A stretch of DNA of 64,000 nt, taken from the NCBI GenBank assembly GCA_007449985.2, contig VIIQ02000669.1, positions 124,001 through 188,000 of the forward strand. Reading direction: 5' to 3'. Numbering within the stretch: position 1 is the stretch's first letter; each line of letters opens with the position of its first letter. The notes beneath the pieces were generated by a model, which saw only the letters and a list, made by a program, of their open reading frames with translations, did not search any database and was not told the origin of the DNA. Of the stretch, positions 48,197 through 64,000 are shown piece by piece. Made by a program: the position numbers and the translations under genes. This DNA is from Desmodesmus armatus. Taxonomy: Eukaryota > Chlorophyta > Chlorophyceae > Sphaeropleales > Scenedesmaceae.

Positions 48197-48618
48197 GTCC
48201 AAGGTATCCAACTGTCGTCGGCGGAGCTCGTAACCAACCGCAGTAGCAAAGGAGGTCACAATACAGGTGGTGCCTGCAAGGAACAAAGGCAGTTCTGGCC
48301 CATTGGCAGGTTGTACCAATAACTCGTTAGGCCCCTGCTGTCGCTGCGGTGACCTTCGATGCAGCTGCGAAGAACCATTGTGCGGTCTATCAACCAGCCA
48401 GCCCCACAGACAGCAGTGGTGCAGCTACGAAGGCGACCTGGTGCGTTGCTGAGCGCTGTCTGGGCCCGCCCCTTGCTGTTCATTCTCACCAGCCACTCCA
48501 GTCAAGTCAGGCAAAGGAGTCGTGAACGTGCTGAACGGAGGCTGAGCATGTGCACAGACACAACGTCAGGCAGTCAAAGCAACGCTTTGTGTATCCTTGG
48601 GGTCTTACCTGACATGCA

Positions 48619-51160
<2,542 letters not shown>

Positions 51161-51220
51161 GGCGCGCGCAGTGCGCCATATCTGCATTGCCCTGGCAAGC
51201 TGCGAGCAGGTCTTGTTCCT

Positions 51221-52235
51221 TGCTGTACATGTATATATGCTGTTGTTGATATGTTGTTGGGTTGATAGCCAGTATAACACCATGTGGCAGTGAGCCTAGT
51301 TTTCAGGTTTTGTAAAGGCAGGTAGAGTCTGCACCCCCCTGCCCATGCACGTGATATTGTGTGGTCTTGTTTGCAAGGTGTGGGCTTGATTTTGAAAAGT
51401 GTGAAAAGTGTGAAAAGGTGTGGGCTTGATTTGAAAAAAGTGTGGGCTTGTTTAAGAGAAGTGTGGGCTTGTTATTTTTCAGGCTTGTTTAGGACTGTCA
51501 TGGTGTGGGCTTGTTTAGGCCTGTCTCCCCTTCTTTTGAGGATAGCTCTGTGGCCCTTGTCTGTGGGTTATGCCCTATGAGCCTAGTTTGGCTCCAGAAA
51601 GGGCGGTCAGGCGTGGCCCTGACCCAGTTTAGGAGTATTAGTGGTAGTAGAAATGGTTGTGCATGCACAAGTGTGCTTTGTGGCCCACAACCTATCTTGG
51701 CTCAACCGGAGGGGTGTGTTGGGTGCGAGGGGCAGGGGACAGCATCCCAGTTGTCAGGTCATCCTTGAAACATGATGTGTTGTGAATAGATGGTGACGCA
51801 GGTTTGCTCTGTGGAGTTGCCCTAATCATGTGCACGTGCCCAACCATGATTCTGGACTCATCATTGGCAAGCTACTTGGGAACATGTCTTTTAGAGGTAC
51901 ATAGGGACTGTTTAGAGCCTTTACTATGATTGTTGCAAGAATTGCACCTTTGGAGGCGAGCAAAACTACAACGTGTGCTTGCTTACTACTGAGTAGTGTT
52001 GGTCATATTGGACTAATTTGCCAAGTGGCGCATGCTGTGGTTAAATGCTGGGGCAGTTGCAGTATGACTTGGGCTATCAATGTGCAGGTCAACAAGGCTT
52101 CACGTGTTCAGCGGGAGCAGTGGTTGACAGGCCCCTCGGTTGAGTACAGGTGGGATGTTATTACGTGTATGCATGATGCATTAGGGCACAGTGAGACACG
52201 GCAGACGGCTGCATGTCTCAGGCAATCTTACTTTG
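51221..52235 (+). mobile_element. Retroelement segment, copy 2, with integrase zinc-binding motif
   Basis: It matches 44661-45379 through to 52167, then continues into a frame reading ITCMHDALGHSETRQTAACLR. This fits the His-His half of the integrase zinc-binding domain (H-x4-GH). The downstream Cys pair and the catalytic core are not recognisable. The copy starts only 61 bases after the phosphatase stop codon, so the phosphatase transcript may end inside it. Confidence 0.8.
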
Positions 52236-53919
52236 TGGTGGTAGCCGCATGCGGCCAAGTGGTGTGGTGGGGTCCCGGTTGCCAACCGCGGTGCTGCTGC
52301 AGAGTACTCGTACGATCGTGCTGTGGCAACCAATTATGACGATAGTGCTGACGGCAACACTACCACGTTTGGTTGTGGTGTGTATGGTTGTGGTGTGTAT
52401 GTTCAGGAGACAGCCACATATTTTCTACAGCATAGTTCGTGCCAACACTGCGTTGTGCAGTGCTGACGCGGCTGGCGGTGGCATAGATGCATACGATGAT
52501 GAGTCTTTGTTCCCGGATTGTGAGTCACATAGTTGTTGCAAGAGATGTGCCTCGTCATGTTTGTGAAGCCACTACCTAGTAGCAGCTGTCATACTGTCAC
52601 TCCGGGAGTCTGCCCACTTCATCCGCTGGCATCAAGGCTTGGCACAGTAGTACGGCGTGCCTGAGTGTCATTTGAGTGAATGTATGATGCAGACTGCCAA
52701 CAGCGCCCTTTCACAACTTTGACGCAGTTCCAAGTTATTTTTTGTGACAAAGGTTGTTGCTGACTTCAGCTGTAGTGACTACAGCCGTGAGTTCAAGTAC
52801 CTGTCGCTTTCAAACTTGCGGCAAGTAGGGGTCCCAGTGGTTATGAGGAAACCTGAGGTGCCGCCTCCAGGCCTGTGGGTGGTGCATTGTCATTGCATCA
52901 AGGGTCAATGAGTTGAATACAGTTGGAGATGTCAATCATTGATGTTGTGTGCCATGGGTCGCAAGTCACTTGCTAGACTCCAGCAGCCTGCTGTCTACAA
53001 CAGTCTTCAGCACCGTTGTTGTACAATGTGCTGATTGGGCCAGCGCAGTTGCATCTCTTGTCTTGTTGCAGCTGTGAGGGTTGGCTGAGAGCAACATTGT
53101 GGCACAACATCGCTGCAAAAAGGGTTCTGACAGTGAGAGGCCGCCGCAGTCAGTTGCCAAGCCTGTGAGTGGCGAGAAGCATAGCAGGCAATGCCCAGCA
53201 CCAGCAACATGGAAGTTGTCACATTGGGTTGAACTACTAGCTGGGCCAGCTGCACTTGTGCAGCCAGCATCAAGGAGCAGCCAACATAAGGTTTGCGACC
53301 GTCGAGCCAGCCACTGGATGTCATGCTGCCCTAATGCGTGACACCGCTGATGGTCTGTGCGGCTGTGGTGCTACACAGGCCAACGAGCAATTTCAAAGTC
53401 CGCGGCTGGCCTGAGCTGTAAGCATAGCCCTTGACTGCATAGCTGAACATGCTGCTGAGTCAGTGTATGTGTGGAGGCTGGCATGTGATCACAAGCGGCC
53501 AGCAGTGCCATGAAACTGCTTGGTTTGGCTATTGGCCATCAGTTGTGAAGCACATCTCCAGAACATCAATACGTGCACTTGCAGGCATCGTGTTTTGCTG
53601 ATTATGTTGTCAAACTGGTGACCACCACTACCACTACCACACTTCACGAGAGTGTTGCGTCATGCATACGGCACTCACAAGCTCACATCCCATTGGCATT
53701 CTTCCACAAAGTTGAATGCAGCCAATATGCCAACAGTCTTGCAGCAAAGTTCGCACTTTCTTTTGTAATATATTGGCGGTCAAGCTAACCACCTTGCAAG
53801 ACGTCAGGGGACCTGCTGCGTGTGGCGGCGCTTGCTCTTGATGGTTGATGATTGTTTTGATGGTGGGCAATTTTAGTGAAGATGTCGCAAGCTACTCATA
53901 TGCAATCATTCGTCGTGAG
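52236..53919. other. No recognised gene; degraded sequence after retroelement copy 2
   Basis: Short open frames only, without domains or splice structure. Parts may be remnants of the same retroelement, but no match to copy 1 was seen past 52167. The right end holds the promoter of the PAP2 gene. Confidence 0.35.
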
Positions 53920-56734
<2,815 letters not shown>

Positions 56735-57305
56735 AGTAAGAAATGAGATGTGCCCTTGGCCATCTAGTTTTATCCAGCTCAATGATCGATAGCGTTGGCG
56801 CACAGGGGATGAAGCCGTTGTGAACTGCCCTAAACCGTTTTTTTTTGTGTGGGGTCGCGTGGGTTTCTCAGAAACTGCGGCAGTGATGAATATCTGGCTG
56901 CTGCCAGCCAGCGGGCAATAGGGGGCGGGTGTTGCGCAGGGGTGCACTTCCAAAGCACTGCAGGGTTTAGGGCGGCTGGTCCCAGCCTCAGCTCAGCCAC
57001 ATGGCCCCTTTGAGAGGTGCTGCAGAGGCACGCCACTAATGTGGCACTCACAGGCTACTTGGGACGAGGAGGAGAGGGCTACTGAAGGCATGAGCAGTTG
57101 AGCAAGTGAATGCAGGGTGCGTTTCATGCTCAGTGCTTGGCAGGATGCAGAGGGTATTGGGCAGCTTTCACCCTGAAGGCGCACCCTGTCGTGAGGTTGT
57201 CTGCACCTTAAACCCTTGGGTCATTGAATGCATGCATGGGCATCGATTATTGCGCAGTGGCATTGTTACATATGTGTGTGTGCGTGCGTGCGTGCCCGTT
57301 TGCTC
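56735..57305. other. Intergenic after the PAP2 gene
   Basis: This holds the PAP2 3' UTR. No coding or RNA gene is seen. The right end passes into the left arm of the inverted repeat. Confidence 0.4.
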
Positions 57306-57542
57306 GTGCGTGTGTGTCTGTGTGTGTAAGATTTGGACTGAGTTTGTGTGAGTGTGTGTGAAAGAGCTGGCATGTCGTGTCTTCACAATCCTGGCAACAC
57401 CCAGCAGGCAGGACGCATAAGACTGCAAGTCAGAAACCCGTATTGAAGGTACTTTGTGCTTGTTTTGCATGCGTGAGGACTGGTCTGCAAAGCTGTGTGT
57501 CTGACAACGGCCTCAGGCCGTGCGGCACCTCCAGGCATGCAC
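57306..57542 (+). repeat. Left arm of an inverted repeat flanking the LINE remnant
   Basis: The reverse complement of this stretch matches 58564-58795 with about three-quarters of bases alike, including a well-kept core (ggcaacacccagcaggcagg, acgcataag, gtattgaaggtactttgtgc). Each outer end is a TG- or CA-rich tract. The arms enclose about 1.0 kb that includes the LINE remnant. Confidence 0.85.
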
Positions 57543-57608
57543 CTCCAGGCAGGTGCGGCACCTCCAGGCATGCACCTCCAGGCAGGTGCGGCACCTCCAG
57601 GCATGCAG
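57521..57608 (+). repeat. 33-bp tandem repeat, about 2.7 units
   Basis: Units begin at 57521, 57554 and 57587, and each contains tgcggcacctccaggcatgc followed by a shorter acctccaggcagg. It sits at the inner end of the left inverted-repeat arm. The right arm has only a single diverged equivalent. Confidence 0.9.
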
Positions 57609-57631
57609 CAAGTCGGTTATTTGTCGCGTGT

Positions 57632-58330
57632 CCTAGGTAGGACATCAGGAGGCATGCATGCTGTTGGTGTGCTGTGTCACAGTGCTCAGTGTTGTCAGAA
57701 CAGGCGTACGCATTGTGTGCAGGCAATGCTGATCGTGCGTAGTGCAGACGGCTGTGCAGTGCGATGTTGATGCAGTGCGATGTTGATGGAGGGCCGCCTT
57801 TGTGGTTAAAGGTGCAACCTGGTCCCTGCAGCTTGATCTGTCACTGCGACATGTGACGCGTCACTGTGCAAAGTTGGATTTGGACAACGGCAAACACGTG
57901 TGAAATGCGTCATGGTGGTTGGCTTGAATAGTCAGGGGAAAGGGAAGTGGACTTCGAGTGTGTTTGCAAGTATGGCAGTGCCCCATAGGGTGGCCTGTGT
58001 GCTCAGGGTCGCTGCACATGACCTGTAGGTTGCTACCCGGAAGTGGGAGCACCAAGTTGTAGAGGGGACCCGATGGCGGATGTCCGTCCCTCGGACAGTG
58101 TGCTTGTGCAAGTTGTGTGAGGCAGGGGTTGGTGATGAGTTGCATATGATCACCAAGTGCGTGCAGTACAATGCAGTGAGGCAGCGTCATGTTTGAATGC
58201 CTGGGTGGATGGCAGCATGTGGTTGAGGGCCCTGTCTCTGCAGCTGGTCTGACACAGTTCATGTCCCAGGAGCAGCACCTGGTAGCTGCCTTCCAAGTGG
58301 ATTGCAGCCATCAACAGTGGGAGACTCCTC
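57632..58330 (+). mobile_element. LINE remnant, ORF2 C-terminal zinc-knuckle region
   Basis: The first 260 bases match 46709-46930. From about 57988 a frame reads HRVACVLRVAAHDL, then a stop, then a segment with LCKLCEAGVGDELHMITKC and VRQRHV before another stop near 58195. The C-x2-C, D-E-x-H, C pattern followed by Tyr and Arg is the zinc-binding tail found after reverse transcriptase in LINE elements. Stops and the missing reverse transcriptase show it is dead. It lies between the inverted-repeat arms. Confidence 0.75.
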
Positions 58331-58563
58331 CTGCAGAGTTCTTGGAGGCTTTGAGTGATGGTGGATTGGATGTGTCTAGATCAGATCTGACGAGGAAGCC
58401 ATTGTAGATGATGTCTTGGCCCATGCGGCGGACTTGTTGCATCTGGATGAAGTGTGAGTCGATGCTTTGCTTGCTTTGTTGGTGGTGTGGGTGTGGCTTT
58501 GTGCCCCTGCCGACTTGCAATCTCACACGCGACAAATCACCAACTTGCAGGAACTGTTTGCTG

Positions 58564-58795
58564 CATGCCTGAAGGTGCAAATTTGAAGCCATTGGCAGAC
58601 ACAAAGGTTTGCAAAACAGTTTACACACATGCAAAACAGGCACAAAGTACCTTCAATACGATTTGCCAACTTGCAGCCTTATGCGTCCTGCCTGCTGGGT
58701 GTTGCCAAGCTGTTGAAGAACACAGGCCAGCTCTCACACACACACACCCACACACAATCAGACCAAGTGTCTTACACACAAGCGCACGCACGCGC
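58564..58795 (-). repeat. Right arm of the inverted repeat flanking the LINE remnant
   Basis: Reverse complement of 57306-57542 with substitutions. The order of blocks is kept along the whole arm, from gcatgcctgaaggtgc to the CA-rich outer end. Confidence 0.85.
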
Positions 58796-59837
58796 ACACA
58801 CGCGCACACACATGCAGAAGTGCCTCTGAATTGCCTTAACTGCTCACGCCTACAGCAGCCCTCTTCTCCCTGTCCCACTTAGCCTGCACAATTATTGGCG
58901 TGCCTTACACAGCATGTCCACAAGGGGCCATGTGGCTGAGCTGAAGCTAAGACCAGCCGCCATAACCTCATTATTGAGCTCGATATAAAAGCCCTAATTC
59001 CTAAACCCAAAGGCCCCACATGCAGATATATTGACGCTGCAGCCGCTCGCCTGAGAGCGTCAGCATAAACATAATCTATCATTTGCCTGCCAGCCGGCCA
59101 ACTGCAGGGTGAGGAATGGGGAGTGACCAGCAAAACCTCGGAGCATTCCATCTTCAGACCCCTGTTGCTTGAACACTCCTCGCAGTGCGCGCAGCATGGG
59201 CTGCCCATGAACAGCAATGAAGTCGCTTCATTGCAGGACGTACAGTAGCTCCCACAGCAGCAGGCTGTGCCACAGCAAGTCGGGCTTGCCGAGCAGACGT
59301 GAGCTTCTCTGGGGCGAGATGCAGCTGCAAGGGCAGGACACAGCCCACAGCAGATATGGCACACTTGTCAGGGGCACCCATGTCCCTTTACATCATTGGG
59401 CATGCTGGAGGGTGATATTGTGCCCTTCGGGTCCCAAGCAGCGGCATGCAAAGCGACCGCATCCGTGGCCATGCTTACCTTACTGCATGTCTCTGGCCCT
59501 GCTGATGTGCGACTAGATATGCCATGTTGCCTGCAAAGTACGCAGCAGCGGCAGCAGCAGCGGCAGCAGAGAGGATGTGGGAAAGCTTCGTGAGGTGGGA
59601 AAGCACGATATGCAGGTGTCAGCACGTGCACATACACACGCCTTCCTTCCCTGTGCTGCCTCCTGCATACACCAAGCCTGTTAGAAACTGCGTGCAGTGC
59701 GCTTGGGCCGTTCAGGCTCAACCAACACCCAGACATACAAGTGTTCATCAGTTTCTACAGGCACAACAGCCAGGACAGTCAACTTCATTGCGGTCCGGCC
59801 AACTGGGCTGACCAACACTGCACACGGCGTACCCTCT
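58796..59837. other. No recognised gene; Cys-rich minus-strand frame
   Basis: The minus strand at 58879-59364 holds an open frame with many Cys residues (CCGTACCCGSYCTSC, then CCAHCEEC). It lies directly downstream of MYND copy B in the same direction. The Cys spacing fits no family I can name, and codon context is weak. It may be a 3' exon or chance. Confidence 0.25.
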
Positions 59838-62225
59838 CTAGAAGAAAGGCAGTCCACTGCAGGCAGCGCAGCGAAGACCGTTGGATCCGGAGCAACCCCC
59901 CTCCAAGTCCACCAGGGTTCTTTTTTGGCACTTTGTGCATGTCGAGCACAGCGAGTGTCGGGGGACGTCCTTTGTCAACAGGGGAGTGAAGTTGTAGCTG
60001 TTGAGCCCCCGCCACAGCTTGCTGGCCACATCTTTGTTGTCGTCATCCTCAGCACGCTGCGTGCACCTGCCACAGGACATGGACGAACGCATTGCAGCAT
60101 GATAAAAATCGAAACAATCTTCAGCCTCACCACACTGGTATGCCATTGGGCAAGGTGGCCATGCAGTTCTGCACAGCAGCATGCCTCTGGCGCGACTGCT
60201 GTAATGACGAGGCAGGTACCCTCGTTGTCTGTACTAGCATGCAGATGCGCTGCGTCCTGATAGAACAACAAGGACTGCTGCCAGTTCAACTTGGCAAGTT
60301 GATTGCACTGCATGGCAGCTGCAGGAATAGTCTACCACTCACCCAGGGCACTCCCTCCAGTCCTTGCTGCTGTCACAGCCTTCCCGCCAAGCACCAACAT
60401 GGTCCCTGTGGTGGTGAAATTGGCAGCAGCAATAACGCATCTTGTGTGCAGATTCTTGCTCGCAACATGTGCACCACAATCTCTGACACGCAAACACCCA
60501 TGTTGCCCCTTGCTCTGCCTCGATCTATAGCCCAACGTCAGCTCAGCCTGCTGAGCACTCACCCGCACAGTGTGTATCTGCCATGAGAGCGCTCGCAGAA
60601 CTCCTTACTGTAGGAGCACAGCACATATCTGTCTGTGTTGTCGCATATGACCTGCAACAGCAAAAGAAGGATGCAGACCTTGTGAACATGCATGCCATAT
60701 TGCAAGGCTCACATGCATGGCTTTACTGTCATGGCATGCTTCACAAGTGCTGTGGCATCGGCCCCTGTAGGAATATTCTGTGCAGCATGTGCACAATGAC
60801 ACGAGTTGCACAGTGCACGAACTGGCTGCCGGACACTGTGTGAGCATATGTTGCACTCAGCACGGACCTTTGAACAGGCCTGCCGCATACACGCATGATA
60901 ACAACAGACAGCACATGGCAGCTGTGTGCCAGAACGTATGCGCTGGCACAGCGTGCCAAAAAGATAAACATGAGACGGAAGCCCGGGACCTGGTGCACAG
61001 CTTGAAACTCCCCTCGCCATGGCCGGCCGTTGCTGCTCCCTACTCAAGCGTGTTTCGATCTTGAATTGAATAATGCGACCACAAGCTCCCTGCTGCTGCC
61101 TCACCTGGTTGCAGCACTGTGTGCGTGTCATGTGCTCCTGCCTGTCACTCTTGCCGCACAGGGCGCAGCTGGCACCGGGTGGCACAACCTCACTGCTGCT
61201 GCGGCGGCTTGAGACTTCACAAGGGACCAGGGGGAAGCGGCGGAGCATGTCTTCATCTGTGTAGAAGGTTGCGCGCACGTTTGCGCGCTGGAAGACCTTG
61301 CAATCTGCACGGCCAGGGACCAACATGGGACGGGAAGCGCAAAACAGCAAGACTAGCATGGGTTTCCCAGTGATGTTGAGAGGTGGAGAATGCACATCCT
61401 TGCATGCATGGGGAGGAAGATGCACGAACATGCATGGAGCAGCATCTCTGCGGGCACCATGATGATGGTGCATCTCTGCCGGCATGCAAGATGCATGGGG
61501 TAAAGCAGGATGTAGGGGGACTGGACTCATGTCCCTAGGATGCAGGCCTGTGTGCTGACATGGCAATGGTGCACCCCAAGTGCAGCTGCCAGCGTGAACG
61601 CTGCTTGCGTTGGTTACCCCCCTACCGTCCTTGTGTGCAGTCCAGTCTGCTGTCTGGTGGTCCTTGCTGCAGTACATCACCATCTTGCAGGCACTGCACT
61701 TCTTCAGCACCTCCTTGCTGGTCTCACTGCCAGGCAGAATGGGCGGCAGCAGTGTGCATCACAGAGAGGTGTCATGATGACTGCTGTAACTGATGTGCAT
61801 GTAAAGGATGAGCTGATGCCACGGCATACTGTGCCCAGTTGGGGTAGGCAGCTGACAGGGGCAACTGATGGCATCGGCTTGATATTGTTCACTCTGCTGC
61901 TGCCACCATGTCACTGCTTCGTCACAGCAACCACACAGAAGCTTCTCAAAACTGAAGGCGTTACAGCAATTCACCCAGGCAGCAGCTCACACCTCCCTGG
62001 TCCCGTCCAGTCCAACTCAGATCAAAACATCAACTTCAGCCAAGGTCCCCACCTGCATCCTGGATGCTCGCAGCGCTGTGGGTACCAGCACTGAACATGT
62101 CTGGACTCCTCCTTTCTGGCAGCATTGGCTGCTGGTGTGTTCTTCACCATAGATCTGCCGCAGTCCGCTTGCGACACCTTTGTACCTGCCGGTGGGGATT
62201 TCTCGTGGTGCACTTGCAAGTGCAA
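59838..62225 (-). CDS. MYND-type zinc finger protein, copy B (intact)
   Basis: Exons: 62225 or 62150 to 62053, 61726-61626, 61304-61105, 60651-60563, 60405-60343, 60066-59838 (stop codon at 59838). All phases agree. From the ATG at 62150 the protein has about 259 residues; an in-frame ATG lies at 62225. The MYND finger is split: CEHPGC in exon 1 (the C-x4-C form usual in green algae), then KKCSACKMVMYCSKDHQ, W and H in exon 2, with His where most MYND fingers have a Cys. Later parts are VFQRANVRATFYTDEDMLRR, a Cys-rich ASCALCGKSDRQE, VICDNTDRYVLCSYSKEFC and a C-terminal LWRGLNSYNF plus CxxCxxC cluster. The family appears to be an algal adaptor or nuclear factor; function is unknown. No premature stop is seen, unlike copy A. 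Confidence 0.82.
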
Positions 62226-63008
62226 AAAGTTTGATCGTGATCCCTAAATTGCGGAATCCTTATACCAGCTCAGCTGAATGTTTAGGTGTCACTATGACAA
62301 CAACGGTACCGTCTAAGTTGCCCCTGCCCTCAACAAGCTGGGACAAACTATAAAAGTATTTCAGGGCCCTCCAGGCAGGCTGAACTTGGCTGGTGACTGG
62401 CGACTGGGTGAATGTGTAGTCCAGCTAGACCTGCAGGTAGTGCGGTGCATGCCTTCAGCTGTGCTGAGGCTGTTCAAAACAATAGACGGACATACGCCTA
62501 CATGAAATCTAGCTATAGTTGTGCTGGAAAGCTGACCGCGGTGATGCATCACAGCACAGCACAGCACAGCATGGCTTCTGGTGTTCCTTGCCACATGACG
62601 ATACCGCCAATCACCCATATGATTGCATCCATCAAGTTTCCGACCTTTCTGGAAGTGTTATGCATGCCCACACACCCTTGCAGTCTCGGTGTTGCCACAT
62701 CCCAACAAGTTGCAGGAGCTGCCTGCTGCCTGCCTGCCTGGTGGTGCAAGGCCAGTGCGAACACAGTGGACCAGTCTCCACACATGACAAAAATGGACGA
62801 AATAACACCCAAACACCTTCAAGGCACCGCCGTCAGCATTGTATTGTTATGGTGCCGTCAGATTGGCAACTGGGGCTAACGGTGACAGGAAAAAACACAC
62901 AGTTTGCCAATTGCACGGGTTTGAGGAGCTGTTGGTGACAACAAAGTTGCAACACCACGAACTGGGTGCTTGGCAGTAGTGTCGTGTGGCAAAGAACACC
63001 AGACCCCT
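62226..63008. other. Intergenic between MYND copies B and C
   Basis: This should contain the copy B promoter and the copy C 3' flank. No coding exon is recognised. Confidence 0.4.
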
Positions 63009-63558
63009 CTAGAACAAAGGATCGCAGACAAGGCAGGTAAGGCCAGCACCTCCAGGAGGAAAGCTAGCTCCCTCCAAGCGCATCATAATCTTGCTGTGGC
63101 ACTTTGTGCATGTCTCGCACAGCGCATGCTTTGGGACATCCTTCGTGAGCAGCGGGGCAAAGTTGTAGCTGTTGAGGCCACGCCACAGCTTGCTGGCAAC
63201 CTTGTTGCTGTCTTCATGCTCATCACGCTGCGTGCATCTGCACAAGAAAGTCAAAGAGACAACCACGTAGTGGCATAGTGACAATCAAAACAAGCTTTAC
63301 AACACCTATGTCACATCCTGCATAGCGATCATGTAGTCCTGCACACAGGATGCCCCGGACGCTGGAGTGCCGCAGGGGCAACTGCTGGACTGTTTCTGGG
63401 TGCACGCGGGCAACGGACTGCTGCCGTTTTTTTTGGTTTTGCTGCTGCTTGTTGCTTATACAACATGCCAGCTGCAGGGATGGTCTGCCACTCACCCAGG
63501 GCACTCCCTCCAGTCCTTGCTCCTGTCACAGCCTGGCTGCCAGGCGTCAACATGATCC
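63009..63558 (-). pseudogene. 5'-truncated MYND-family gene, copy C
   Basis: Only the last two exons are present: 63558-63496 and 63237-63009. They have exactly the same lengths (63 and 229 bases) as those of copy B and strong protein similarity (CDRSKDWRECP; SKLWRGLNSYNFAPLL; ETCTKC). Intron sequence upstream also matches copy B to about 63630, after which similarity stops. No MYND finger, VICDN or VFQR exon is found in the remaining window. The rest could lie beyond the window only if the intron is much longer than in copy B, so truncation is more likely. The C-terminal coding sequence itself has no stop or shift. Confidence 0.7.
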
Positions 63559-63639
63559 CTGTGGTGGTGAACGCAACACGAGCAGTAACACTTTTGTGTG
63601 CAGGATCGTTTGGCGTAACTTTGGGTTCCACAGTTCCTG

Positions 63640-64000
63640 ACATCATGCCTGTGGGCGCATTGGAAGACCTATGCAACTCCTAATTCCGCCATCACTCCAA
63701 ATTTTCCGGCGGCCCTCTCACACTCCAGGCATACATTGACTCCAGCGTCCGGGCCCCTTCCACGACTTCAGAGTTTTCACCCTCTCCCACCCCCACAGCA
63801 CCCCTCTCACGCCCCCTCCAGGCCCCCTCCCACACTACAGACTGTCCACCTGATCCAGAATTCTAGCTATTTGCGCATTATTTTCGCTAAATCGCGTTTG
63901 CTTACATATGGCTGCAAGGCAAGCCAGTAATGCGATTATTGCGAGTATGATACTCCTGCAGCCACATCCTGACAGCTGCACAAAACCCAGCCACTCTAGC
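63640..64000. other. C-rich sequence with no recognised feature
   Basis: A C/T-rich tract (about 63715-63840) is followed by unique sequence. Similarity to the MYND copies ends before this point. No gene or repeat is identified. Confidence 0.4.

Larger units (their letters stand above)
46141..48618. other. Repeat-rich intergenic region before the phosphatase gene
   Basis: No gene was recognised. It holds the right part of the retroelement remnant, a LINE-like fragment (46709-46930), a long C-run with (CA)n at 47391-47420, and two adjacent perfect palindromes at 48173-48196. The last 400 bases should include the phosphatase promoter or first exon. Confidence 0.4.

Overview
The window is nuclear DNA of a eukaryotic green alga (chlorophyte, probably core Chlorophyta; species not determined). 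The evidence is intron-rich genes with canonical GT-AG introns, C/T-rich acceptor tracts, long CA, TG and CAGC microsatellites, algal-type MYND zinc fingers, and plastid-type proteins (SQD2 sulfolipid synthase, plastid small heat-shock protein, LPP-epsilon-type phosphatase). Stop codons are standard (TGA, TAA and TAG all occur). All gene models below were joined by hand from splice sites, phase and homology to known families; none is backed by transcripts.

Layout. 0.4-2.7 kb (+): MYND-finger gene copy A, with an in-frame TAG. 4.5-5.6 kb (-): small unrecognised gene. 7.6-20.6 kb (+): an 18-exon PRP6/STA1 U5 snRNP splicing factor whose introns are full of partial copies of its own exon edges. 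22.1-23.7 kb (-): unrecognised coiled-coil, low-complexity protein. 24.6-29.2 kb (-): DNA polymerase alpha subunit B (POLA2), divergent from SQD2 at 29.8-33.4 kb (+). 36.0-37.8 kb (-): protein with a C-terminal SUMO-like domain. 38.8-40.0 kb (-): plastid HSP20. 40.8-44.3 kb (+): wax-synthase-like MBOAT acyltransferase. 44.7-46.1 kb: LTR-retroelement remnant with integrase. 48.6-51.2 kb (+): protein tyrosine phosphatase. 51.2-52.2 kb: second copy of the retroelement segment. 53.9-56.7 kb (+): PAP2 lipid phosphatase (LPP-epsilon type). 57.3-58.8 kb: LINE remnant between inverted repeats. 59.8-62.2 kb (-): intact MYND copy B. 63.0-63.6 kb (-): 5'-truncated MYND copy C.

How they relate. SQD2, the wax synthase and LPP-epsilon all act in glycerolipid or neutral-lipid metabolism and lie within 27 kb, but unrelated genes are interspersed and co-regulation is only a suggestion. 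POLA2 and SQD2 share a short divergent promoter region with a 16-bp palindrome. The MYND paralogues sit at both ends of the window in opposite orientation.

The most unusual structure is the PRP6 gene. At least 11 of its 17 introns hold one or more diverged copies of the end of a flanking exon, usually with the splice site attached. This occurs in a gene that itself encodes a core spliceosome component, and I did not see the pattern in the other genes here.
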